45,673 nucleotides of DNA. It comes from Streptomyces sp. Ru62 (GTDB taxonomy: Bacteria; Actinomycetota; Actinomycetes; Streptomycetales; Streptomycetaceae). Made by a program: the position numbers and the translations under genes. Shown here piece after piece: positions 31,530 to 41,200 of this stretch. The DNA lies in contig NZ_PQSU01000052.1 in assembly GCF_002920615.1 (NCBI RefSeq), positions 1-45,673 of the forward strand, written 5' to 3'. Each line of letters opens with the position of its first letter. The first letter of the stretch is position 1. The notes beneath the pieces were generated by a model. It searched no databases, was not told the DNA's origin, and saw only the letters and a program-made list of their open reading frames with translations.

Positions 31530-33725
31530 GTGGCAGGCAGGAACCTGATCACCAGGGCCGCCCGGTGGAGCGCCGTCCACCCGTGGTGGGCGATGACGCT
31601 CTGGGTGGTGTTCGTGCTCGGTGCCCTGGCGGTCGGCGGTATGACGGGCACCCGGTCCGCCACCGACTCGGATCTGGCCATCGGGCAGTCCGGGCGGGCC
31701 GCGGCCCTGGCCCGCAGTGGCGGTCTGGAGAGCCGCGCGGTGGAGAACATCCTGGTCACGCCCTACCGGGGCACCCTGGACCGGGCCGCCGCCGAGCGCG
31801 CCTCGGGCGAGGCCGTCAGCGCCCTGAAGGGCGTCGAGGGCGTCGCCGCCGTCGGCCGGCCCGTCCTCGCGCCGGACGGGTCGGCGCTGCTCGTGCCCGT
31901 GACCCTGGCCGGCGACCCGGAGACCGCGGCCGACCGGGTCGGGCCGCTGCTGGAGAAGGTGGCGAAGGTCCGCGACGCGCACACCGACGTACGCGTCGAA
32001 CTCGTCGGCGCCGGCTCCATCAAGGCGGGCCTGAACGACATGCTCGACCGGGACCTGGGCAAGGCCACCGTGCTGAGCCTGCCGGTGACGCTGGTGGTGA
32101 TGGTCTTCGTGTTCGGGGCGATCGTCGCCGCGAGCGTCCCGGTGCTGCTCGGCATCTCCTCGGTGCTCGCCGGGCTCGGCCTGTGGGGCGTGGCCTCGCA
32201 GCTGGTGCCCGACCCCGGTCCGGTGACCCACATCATCGTCCTGATGGGCATGGCCATCGGCGTCGACTACTCGCTCTTCTACCTCAAACGGCAGCGTGAG
32301 GAACGGGCGTTGGGGGCCGACAACGTCGACGCCATCGAGATCGCCGCCGCCACCTCCGGGCACTCGGTGATGATCTCGGGCCTGGTGGTGATGGCGTCCA
32401 TGGGCGCGCTCTACCTCGCCGGGCACATCGCCTTCGAGTCGATGGCCACGGGCGCGGTCCTGGTGGTGGCCATCGCGATGCTCGCCTCGCTGACCGTGCT
32501 GCCGGCCATGCTCTCCAAGTTCGGCCGCTACCTGGACAAGCCGCGGGTGCCGCTGGTGTGGCGGCTCACCCAGAAGGGCGGCGTCAAGCCGCGGCTGTGG
32601 TCGGCGATGCTGAAGCCGGCCCTGCGCCACCCGGCGCTGGCGCTGGTCCTCTCCGTCGGCGCGCTGCTCGCCCTCTCCGTGCCCGCGCTGGACCTGCGGC
32701 TCAAGGCCACCGGCATCGACGACCTGCCCCGGTCGATCCCCGCGATGCAGGCCAACGAGCGGCTGACGCGGTCCTTCCCGAGCCAGGCGGACACGCACAC
32801 GGTCGCCGTCCGGGTGCCCGCGGGCCACCGCGCGGAGCTGGCCGAGGGGATCGACGCGCTGGTCGAGCGCGTCGGGCACGACGGTCTGTTCGTGCACACC
32901 CCGGCCCCCGAGGTGCGGACCTCGCGGGACGGGCGGGTGGCGACGATCGCCGTCGGCACGCGCTTCGACAGCAGTTCGCGGCAGGCGCAGGAGTCCCTGT
33001 TCCGGCTGCGCGACGACATCGCCCCGGCCACGGTCGGCCGGATCGAGGGCGCCCGGTACGCGGTGGGCGGCAGCGACGTCGCCTACGACGTGGACTACCG
33101 GGCGAACGTCGTCGACAAGATGCCCTGGGTGCTGCTGGTGGCGCTGGTGTTCACCTTCCTGGTGATGGCAGCGGCGTTCCGCTCGCTGATGCTCGCCGCG
33201 ATCACCGTGGTGCTGAACGTGCTGTCCGCCGTGGCCTCCTTCGGGGTGCTCGCGCTGATCTTCCAGCGGACCTGGGCGGAGGGGCTGCTGGGCTTCGAGT
33301 CGACCGGGAGGGTGGTGGCCTGGCTGCCGTTGCTGCTGTTCGTGATCCTGCTGGGTCTGTCGATGGACTACCACGTGTTCGTGATCAGCCGGATCAGGGA
33401 GGCGGCGCGCGGCGGGCTCGGCATCCGGGAGGCGGTGGAGCAGGGCATCACCCGCACCGCCGGCGTGGTGACGAGCGCGGCCGTGGTGATGGTCTGCGTG
33501 TTCGCCCTGCTGGCCTCGCTCAACTTCATCGAGATGAAGCAGATGGGCGTGGGCATGGCCTGCGCGGTGCTGCTGGACGCCACGCTCATCCGGATCGTCG
33601 TCCTGCCGTCGGTGGTGACGCTGCTCGGCTGGAAGACCTGGTGGCCCTCGCGCCTGGCCCACCAGGACGAGACGCGGCCGATGCGTGTTCCGGCCACGGT
33701 GGCGGGGCGGGCCACGGTGTCGTGA
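31530..33725 (+). CDS. MMPL/RND family exporter
   Basis: Polytopic transporter of 731 residues with the tandem architecture of MMPL proteins. One N-terminal helix (WWAMTLWVVFVLGALAVGG), an extracytoplasmic loop and five helices are followed by the same arrangement again. The proton-relay aspartate-tyrosine motifs are IGVDYSLFYLKRQREE in the first half and GLSMDYHVFVISRIREA in the second. It is probably the export pump for the cluster product or for lipids. The GTG at 31530 is preceded by AGGAGGGGAGAG. The 160-bp gap after the transferase gene has no hairpin as strong as the others, so read-through from the operon is likely. A strong terminator follows the gene. Confidence 0.92.
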   Translation: MAGRNLITRAARWSAVHPWWAMTLWVVFVLGALAVGGMTGTRSATDSDLAIGQSGRAAALARSGGLESRAVENILVTPYRGTLDRAAAERASGEAVSALKGVEGVAAVGRPVLAPDGSALLVPVTLAGDPETAADRVGPLLEKVAKVRDAHTDVRVELVGAGSIKAGLNDMLDRDLGKATVLSLPVTLVVMVFVFGAIVAASVPVLLGISSVLAGLGLWGVASQLVPDPGPVTHIIVLMGMAIGVDYSLFYLKRQREERALGADNVDAIEIAAATSGHSVMISGLVVMASMGALYLAGHIAFESMATGAVLVVAIAMLASLTVLPAMLSKFGRYLDKPRVPLVWRLTQKGGVKPRLWSAMLKPALRHPALALVLSVGALLALSVPALDLRLKATGIDDLPRSIPAMQANERLTRSFPSQADTHTVAVRVPAGHRAELAEGIDALVERVGHDGLFVHTPAPEVRTSRDGRVATIAVGTRFDSSSRQAQESLFRLRDDIAPATVGRIEGARYAVGGSDVAYDVDYRANVVDKMPWVLLVALVFTFLVMAAAFRSLMLAAITVVLNVLSAVASFGVLALIFQRTWAEGLLGFESTGRVVAWLPLLLFVILLGLSMDYHVFVISRIREAARGGLGIREAVEQGITRTAGVVTSAAVVMVCVFALLASLNFIEMKQMGVGMACAVLLDATLIRIVVLPSVVTLLGWKTWWPSRLAHQDETRPMRVPATVAGRATVS

Positions 33726-33761
33726 GGCCGGGCGCTCGGCGGTGAGCGCCACGCCCCGGGG

Positions 33762-33797
33762 CGGCCGGGGAGACGGGTGACTCCGTCTCCCCGGCCG
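33762..33797 (+). terminator. terminator after the MMPL gene
   Basis: A perfect 15-bp stem (CGGCCGGGGAGACGG and its complement) with a 6-nt loop is followed by TTTCG. It ends the long biosynthetic transcript before the regulators. Confidence 0.92.
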
Positions 33798-33876
33798 TTT
33801 CGCGTGGTCCGGGCCGGGCCCGCCGGTGAATTCCGGCGGTGAAGTCCTTTGTCTGCGACTTCGGTTGGGAGGGCGC

Positions 33877-33882
33877 TACACT
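33877..33882 (+). promoter_or_regulatory. candidate -10 element for the LuxR-type regulator
   Basis: TACACT lies about 90 bp before the ATG of the regulator, in a stretch between the MMPL terminator and the gene. No good -35 hexamer is found at 16-19 bp, so recognition may need an activator. Confidence 0.35.
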
Positions 33883-33970
33883 CGGTCCCGCGTTCGACGG
33901 AAACAAGCCGACCGACTGTTTCCGGCGCACGCTGACGGGGGAAGCGGGGCGATCACGGGGAGTGGCCCTT

Positions 33971-34261
33971 ATGCACGGTGACGACGGCCTGCCGTCGACT
34001 CGTTGGCAGTATCAGCTCGCCCAGGTGGAGTCGCTCTCGGAGCGCGAGAGGCAGGTCTTCTCGTTGCTCGGAGCAGGGTTATCGAATCGCGCGATCGCGG
34101 TCAGGTTGCGTGTGACGGAACGCACGGTGAAGGCCCATGTGGCGAGCATCCTGGCGAAGCTGAAAGTGGAATCCCGTCTTCAGGTGGGTCTCGTAGCCCA
34201 GGCTCACCAGCTCATGTACGAAGGTACAGTGCCAAACCGGCCAGGTATGACTGATAATTGA
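33971..34261 (+). CDS. short LuxR-family regulator with a TTA codon
   Basis: DNA-binding protein of 96 residues made up almost only of the GerE/LuxR helix-turn-helix: LSERERQVFSLLGAGLSNRAIAVRLRVTERTVKAHVASILAKL. There is no receiver or ligand-binding domain, so it may act constitutively or through a partner. Leu37 is encoded by TTA (34079-34081), the rare codon read by the bldA tRNA in Streptomyces, so translation should depend on bldA. The ATG at 33971 was chosen for GGGGAG 8 nt upstream; a GTG at 33962 is an alternative. It probably regulates the neighbouring SARP gene 110 bp downstream. Confidence 0.88.
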   Translation: MHGDDGLPSTRWQYQLAQVESLSERERQVFSLLGAGLSNRAIAVRLRVTERTVKAHVASILAKLKVESRLQVGLVAQAHQLMYEGTVPNRPGMTDN

Positions 34262-34314
34262 TCAGTTCTGACTCTCGGACGTTTTCCCTGTGTCGGGCGC
34301 CGTTGATTGCGCCC

Positions 34315-34343
34315 ACCCACGGTTACGTGACCGCCCCGTGGGT
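34315..34343. promoter_or_regulatory. inverted repeat between the LuxR and SARP genes
   Basis: ACCCACGG (34315-34322) and CCGTGGGT (34336-34343) are perfect complements 13 bp apart, ending 29 bp before the SARP ATG. It may be an operator for the SARP gene or a weak terminator of the LuxR gene; the sequence does not decide. Confidence 0.45.
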
Positions 34344-34372
34344 CGCGAGGTGGGGGCTTGTGACCGGTTTTT

Positions 34373-35155
34373 ATGAGTAGGGACGGGAATTTGGTACACA
34401 TCTCCATATTGGGTCCGCTGCTGATCGGGGATGGTCAAAGAACCATCGGTGTGCGGGCGAAGAAGATTCGCGTGATGCTGACCATGCTCGCGTTGAATCC
34501 TGGTCAAGTCGTCGGTTTCGATGAACTGATCGACGAACTCTGGGGCGAGGCCCCGCTGAAGAACACACGGAACGCCTTGCAGGCGAATGTGCGGCGCATG
34601 CGGAAGTCGTTGGCCGAGCTCGGCCTTCCGGAAGGGGAGGAGGGACTGATCCGCACCGTCGACAACGGCTACATGCTCGACGTGCCCGAGGAGGCCCTCG
34701 ACGCCTACCGCTTCCTGCGGCTGGCCGAGCAGGGCGCCACCCTGGTCGCCCGCGAGCCGCACGAGTCCATCCGGCTGCTGCGGGAATCCCTCGCCATGTG
34801 GCGCGGGCCCGCCCTGCTCGACGTGAGCGACGGACCGCGCTGCCGGGCCGTGGCCCTGCGGCTGGACGAACAGCGCAAGACCGCGCGGGAGGATCTGATC
34901 CAGGCGCAACTGCAGGCCGGCGAGGCGGGGGTCGTCGTTGCCGAGCTGAAGCAGCTTCTGGCGCAGTATCCCGAACGCGAGCGGTTCAGCGAGCAGTTGA
35001 TGATCGCGCTCTACCGGTGCGGACGCCAGTCCGAGGCCGTCGACATCTTCCACCGCACCCGCAAGTGGCTCGACGAGGAACTGGGCCTCAAGCCGAGCCA
35101 GCGGCTGCACACCCTGTACCAGGCGATCCTGATGCAGGACCCCTCGCTGCTGTGA
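34373..35155 (+). CDS. SARP family transcriptional activator (cluster-specific)
   Basis: Activator of 260 residues with the classic small-SARP layout. An OmpR-like winged-helix domain (ISILGPLLIGDGQRTIGV to RTVDNGYMLDV) is followed by a bacterial transcriptional activation domain (DAYRFLRLAEQG to the C-terminus, with ERERFSEQLMIALYRCGRQSEAVDIF). SARPs bind heptamer repeats spaced 11 bp apart and recruit RNA polymerase; three such arrays lie in this cluster. The ATG at 34373 has no good ribosome binding site, while a TTG at 34391, placing the start at LVHISILGPL and preceded by AGGGACGGG, is a serious alternative. The first 150 bp are noticeably less GC-rich than the rest. It is convergent with the NRPS gene across a shared terminator. 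Confidence 0.92.
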   Translation: MSRDGNLVHISILGPLLIGDGQRTIGVRAKKIRVMLTMLALNPGQVVGFDELIDELWGEAPLKNTRNALQANVRRMRKSLAELGLPEGEEGLIRTVDNGYMLDVPEEALDAYRFLRLAEQGATLVAREPHESIRLLRESLAMWRGPALLDVSDGPRCRAVALRLDEQRKTAREDLIQAQLQAGEAGVVVAELKQLLAQYPERERFSEQLMIALYRCGRQSEAVDIFHRTRKWLDEELGLKPSQRLHTLYQAILMQDPSLL

Positions 35156-35175
35156 CCGGCTGAACGGGCGCACGG

Positions 35176-35204
35176 AGCGCCGGCGGCCCCAGGCCGCCGG
35201 CGCT
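35176..35204. terminator. bidirectional terminator between the SARP gene and the NRPS gene
   Basis: A perfect 13-bp stem (AGCGCCGGCGGCC / GGCCGCCGGCGCT) with a 3-nt loop is followed by TTT on the plus strand. It lies 21 bp after the SARP stop and 16 bp from the NRPS stop. Confidence 0.9.
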
Positions 35205-35219
35205 TTCCCGTGCCCGCGC

Positions 35220-38200
35220 TCAGACCTCGCGCAGCGCGCTGTCGGTGAGCGCGCCGATCCGCCGTACCGCCGTACCGCCCAGCATCTCCTCGTGCCCGCA
35301 GTCGATCTCGTGCACGGTGAGCGGTCCGTCCAGGTACGGCCGCCAGCGCGCCGCCAGTTCGCCGGTCGGAGCGGGCTGCCCGTGCGTCGCCACGAACAGC
35401 GTCAGCGGGCCGGTGAACCGTCCCGGGGTGAACTCCCGCGCGATGTCGGTGTGGTGGCGCATCACCGTCATGAGCCGGTCCAGGTCCCCGTCCGCGATCG
35501 TCGTGCCGCGCGCGTGGTGGGCGAGGAAGGCCGACCGGATCTCCTCGTCGGTGGGGTTCGGATCGTCCGGTGCCACCGGGAAGGCGTCGAGGGCCGCCAG
35601 GAACGCCACCCGCTCGCCCGCCGCCTGGAGCAGCACGGCCATCTCGTGCGCGACCAGCCCGCCGAACGACCAGCCCAGCAGGTGGTAGGGCCCGTGCGGC
35701 CGTACCCGCCGCACCCGTTCCACATACGTCGCCGCCAGCTCCCGCACGTCCGCCGGCCGGTCCCAGGCACCCGGCGGTGCCGCGACACCGTCGGACTGGA
35801 GCGCGTACACCGGCCGGTCGGGATCGAGACGCGCGGCCAGCTCCGCGAACGGCAGCCCGAAGCCGACCCCGCCGTGCACACAGAACAGCGGCGCGGCCGT
35901 GCCGTGCGGCCGGATCTCCAGCAGCGGCACGGAGGCCGCCTCCCCGGCCCCGGCCGGGGTCGCGGCCGCCGCCAGGGCCGCCACCGTGCGGTGCGCGAAG
36001 ACATCGGACAGGGCGAGCGTCAGCCCGGCCTTGGCGGCCCGGCCGACCACCTCCACCGACCGCAGACTGTCCCCGCCCAGCGCGAAGAAGTCCCCCTCCG
36101 CGTCGACCTCGTACAGCCCCAGCACCTCGCAGAACACCTCCGCGAGCGCCCGCTCGGCCGGGGTGCGCGGGGCCCGCCCGGCAGCGGCGGACGCCGGGGC
36201 GCCGGGCGCCGGCAGGGCGCGGACGTCGAGCTTGCCGTTCGGCGTCAGCGGCAGCGCGGGCAGCGACACCAGCGCGGAGGGCACCATGTGCGCGGGCAGC
36301 GACTCGGCGAGGTACGCGGTCAGCACGGGCACGTCCACGGCGGCCACGCCCGGTACCGGCACCACGTACCCGGTCAGCCGGCCGCTGCCGTCCGCCGGGG
36401 TCAGCACCACGGCGGCCTGCGCGATCACCGGGTGCCGGGTGAGCGCGGACTCGATCTCACCCGGCTCGATCCGGAAGCCGCGCAGCTTGATCTGCTGGTC
36501 GGCGCGGCCCATGTAGTCCAGCTCGCCGTCCGCCCGCCGGCGCACCAGGTCCCCGGTGCGGTACATGCGGGTGCCGGGCGGCCCGTAGGGGTCGGCGACG
36601 AACCGTTCCGCCGTGGTGGCCGGGCGGCCCCGGTAGCCCTGGGCCAGACCCGCGCCCGCGATGTACAGCTCGCCGGTGATCCCGTCCGGCACCGGCGCGA
36701 GGGCCGTGTCCAGGACGTACACCCGCACGTTGGGCAGCGGCCGGCCGATCGGCGGCCGGCCGCTGCCCGGGGCGAGCGGGGCGCTGAGGGTGGCGGCCAC
36801 CGTGATCTCGGTCGGGCCGTAGGCGTTGCGCAGGGTCACCCGGGCCGCGGTGCGCTCCACGACGGCGGGCGGGCAGGCCTCCCCGCCGACCATCAGGCAC
36901 AGGTCCGCGGGCAGGGCGGCCGGTTCCGGGAAACGGCCGACGACGGTCGGCGGCAGCAGCGCGTGGGTGATCCGCTGTTCGGTGAGCAGGCCGGCGAGCA
37001 GTGGAGCGGACAGCCGGCTCTCGGCGGTGGCCGGCACCAGGGTGCCGCCGGAGAACAGCGAGGCGGCCAGCTCCCACACGGTGGCGTCGAAACTGAACGA
37101 GGCGAACTGGAGCACCCGGGTGTCCGGCCCGGTCCCCAGCTCCTCCCGGTGGTGGGCGACCAGGTGGGCCGCGCCCGCGTGCGGCACCGCCACCCCCTTG
37201 GGCCGGCCGGTCGACCCGGAGGTGTAGATGACGTACGCGGTGTCCCGCGCCGACAGCGGGCGCGTCCGCTCGGCGTCGGTGACGTCGGCGCCGGACAGAC
37301 CGGCGACGAGGTCCGCGGTGGCCGGGTCGTCCAGCACCACCGACGACGTGCCGTCCGGCACCCGGCCGGCGGACTCCCGGACGGTGAGGACGGCGGCCGG
37401 GGCCGCGTCACCGAGCATGTACGCGATGCGCTCGGCCGGGTAGTCCGGGTCGACCGGCAGATAGGCCGCGCCGGTCTTCAGCACCGCCAGCAGCGCCGTC
37501 ACGGTGAGCGGGCAGCGGGGCAGGACCAGCGCGACCACGGCGCCCGGCCCGGCCCCGTGGCCGAGCAGCAGCCGGGCGAGCCGGTTGGCGTCCGCGTTCA
37601 GCCGCCCGTACGGCACCTCCGTCCCGCCGGGCACCGCCAGCGCCGCACGGTCCGGTGCCGCCGCCGCGTGCTCCTCGAACAGCGCCGGGAGCGTCGCCTC
37701 CGGGCGGGGCCGGGACGGGCCGTGACCCGCGGTCAGCAGGGTGCGGCGCTCCTCCGCGGTGAGCAGGGCGAGGGCTCCGATCGGCGCGCCCGGGGTGCGG
37801 GCCGCGTCGGCGAGGAGCACGGCCAGGGCGCCGGCGAGGCGGTCCGCCGTGGCCTCGGTGAACAGGTCCGTGCTGTACTCCAGGCGGATGTCGAGCCCGG
37901 CGGGGCCGCCGTCGGCGTCACGGCGCTCCGTCACCTCGAAGGCCAGGTCGAACTTGGCCGTGCGCGACGGCACCGGCTCCACGGTGGCCGTCAGTTCCGG
38001 CAGCACGGGCAGCGGGTCGTCGCCCGGGGTGACGGACAGCACCACCTGCACCAGCGGGTGCCGGGCCAGCGACCGCTGCGGCTTCAGCTCGTCGACGAGG
38101 TGCTCGAACGGCAGCTCGGCGTGCGCGTACGCGGTCAGGTCCGTCTCCCGCACCCGCTCCAGCAGCGCCGCGAACGACGGGTCACCGGAGGTGTCGGTGC

Positions 38201-41200
38201 GCAGCACCAGCGTGTTGACGAAGCAGCCGACCAGATCGCGCACCGCCTCGTCGGTCCGCCCGGCGACCGGGCTGCCCAGCGGGATGTCGGTGCCCGCGCC
38301 GAGCCGGGTCAGGAGGGCCGCGAGACCTGCCTGGACCGCCATGAACAGGCTGGCACCGGCGTCCCGGGCCAGCTCGGCGAGCCGGGCGTGCGCGGCGGCG
38401 GGCAGCGTACGGGTGACCGCGGCGCCGCGCTGTGAGGACCGGGCCGGCCGGGGGAAGTCGGCCGGCAGGTCCAGCTCCTGCGGCATGCCCGCCAACGACT
38501 CGGTCCAGTGGGCAAGTTCGGCGGAGAGCAGGCTGCCCGGGTCGTCCTTGGCGCCGAGCAGCGCGCGCTGCCAGCGGGCATGGTCGGCGTACCGCACGGG
38601 CAGCGGCCGCCAGTCCGGGGCGCGGCCGGCCCGGCGGGCCGTGTAGGCGGTGGTCAGATCACGGGCGAGCGGGGCGAACGACCAGCCGTCGGCCGCTATG
38701 TGATGCAGAGTCAGTACCAGGACGTGCGTGTCGTCGCCGAGCGCGAACAGGCGTGCCCGCACCGGGATCCGCGCGGCCAGGTCGAACGGCTCGGCCGCCT
38801 CGGCGGCCAGCGCGGAGGCCAGGGCGTCGTCGTCCGGGACCGGTACGACCTCAAGGCGGGCGTCCGCCTCCTCCGGCGCGAGCACCAGCGGCGCCGCCCC
38901 GGTGTCGGCCGCCACGAACAGCGTGCGCAGCGTCTCGTGCCGGGCGACCACATCCGCCACCGCCGCGCCCAGCGCCCCGGTGTCGAGCGGGCCGGACAGC
39001 CGTACCGCCAGCGGGATGTTGTAGCCGGCCCCCGCGCCCATCCGGTCCAGGAACCACAGGCGCTCCTGCGCGTACGACAGCACGGGCGGCGCCTCCGGGA
39101 GCGCCGCCGCGCGCAGTGCGGGCCGGGCCGGCCGCGGGGCTCCGCCCCCCTCCCCGGCCAGGGTGCGCGCCAGTGCCTCGGCCGAGCGGGCGTCGAACAG
39201 CGTGCGCAGCGGGACCTCCGTGCCCAGTTCGGCCCGCAGCCGGTTGGCGACCCGGATCGCGGACAGCGAGTGGCCGCCGAGCGCGAAGAAGTCGTCGTCG
39301 GCCCCCACCCGCTCCAGACCCAGCACCTCGGCGAAGACCGCGCACAGCAGTTCCTCGCGCGCTCCGGACGGCGGCCGGCCGGTGCCCGCCCGCCGCTCGG
39401 CCGGGGCGGGCAGTGCCTTGCGGTCGACCTTGCCGTTGGGGGTCAGCGGCAGCTCGTCCAGGAAGACGTACACGGCAGGGACCATGTGCGTGGGCAACAC
39501 CGCGGACGCGCGCTCCCGCAGCCGGTCGCGGTCGGTCCCTGCCGGTACGACATGGGCGACCAGACGGGTGTCCCCGCTCTGGTCGGTGCGGGCGGTGACG
39601 ACCGCCCGCTCGACGCCGGGCTGCGCGCCCAGCACGGATTCGATCTCGCCGAGTTCGATGCGGTGCCCGCGGATCTTCACCTGGTGGTCGGTGCGGCCCC
39701 CGTACTCCAGGGCCGTACCGTCCGGCGACCAGCGCACCACGTCACCGGTGCGGTACATGCGGGTGCCGGGCGGCCCGAACGGATCGGCCGTGAACCGCTC
39801 GGCGGTCAGGCCCGGCCGGCCCAGGTAGCCACGGGCGAGACCGGCGCCGGCTAGGTACAGCTCGCCGAAGCAGCCGTCGGGCACCGGGCGCAGCGCCGCG
39901 TCCAGGACGTAGGCCCGGGTGTTGGCGATGGGGCGGCCGATGGGCGGCGGCCCGGACGGCACCGGAGGAAGGGGCGCAGCCGTCGACCAGATCGTCGTCT
40001 CCGTCGGACCGTACACATTGGTGACCGACGCGCAGTGCGCGGCCAGCGACCGGGCCAGGGGGCCGGGCAGCGCCTCACCGCCGACGAGGGCCCGCAGGCC
40101 GGCGAGGGTCCGGGCGTGAGAGCCGGCGAGGGCCTGCCACAGGCTCGGCGTGGCCTGGAGCAACGTGGCGCCGCAGTCCCCGATCAGGGTGGCCAGGGCG
40201 GCCGGGTCACGGACCGTCTCCCGGTCGGCGACGACCAGTTCGGCGCCCGCCGCGAGCGGCACGAACAGCTCCAGATTGGCGATGTCGAACCCGAACGTCG
40301 TCACCGCGAGGAACCGGTCCGCCGCGGTCACGGCACAGCGCCGCCCCATGTCCGCGACGAGGTTCACGAGCGCGCCGTGCGGAACGACGACACCCTTCGG
40401 CCGCCCGGTCGAGCCGGAGGTGTGGATGACGTAGGCCGGGTGGTCGGAGTGGGGAGGGGTGGCTGCGGGGCCTACGGGGTCGTCGGGGTCGACGGGACCG
40501 AGGGGGGCGGTGGGATCGACGGGGTCGGCCGGGGCGGCGGCAGAGCCCGAGGAGGCAAGGGACGCGGCCGGTGCGGTGGACGACGAAGGGGGCGTCGGTG
40601 CCGCCGGGGAGGCGAGGGGGGTGGCCGGTGCCTCGGAGGAGAGAGGGGGTGTCGCCGGTGCCGTGGCGGCCGGCGGCGGCGCGGTGCTCGGCAGGGGAGC
40701 GGGCGGTGCCTCGGTGGTCGGCGGGTGCGCTGTCGACGGTTCCGGGGCGTACGGCAGCGGGCCCTCGTCCAGTACCCACAACGGCCCCGTGAGCGGCGTA
40801 CCCATCGTGTCCAGCAAGGGGCGGATCCGGTGGTGGGTGAGGGTGACCACCGGCGTGGCGTCCGCCAGCATGAGGCGCAGGCGCTCCGCCGGGTGGTCCG
40901 GGTCGAGCGGCAGGTAGGCCGCGCCCGCCTTCAGCACGGCCAGCGCCGCCACCACCAGGTCGGCCGACCGGTCCAGGGCGAGCCCGACCAGCCGCTCCGG
41001 ACCCGCGCCCGCCGCCCGCAGTGCCTTCGCCAGCCGGTCCGCCCGCTCGTGCAGCTCCCGGTACGTCAGCCGCTCGGTGCCGCAGCGCAGCGCCGGCGCG
41101 TCGGGCGTGCGCGCGGCCCACCGCTCCAGCAGCGGTGCCAGCCACGGCCCCGGCACCGGCTCCTCCGTGCGGTTGCGGTCCGTCAGGACGCGGGCCGCCT

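Noticed and set aside
31362..33752. Long minus-strand open frame across the MMPL gene
   Set aside because: Antisense shadow; the plus-strand product has the full MMPL topology and motifs.
35292..38435. Long plus-strand open frame opposite the NRPS
   Set aside because: Arg/Gly-rich shadow; the minus strand carries intact A, T and TE motifs.
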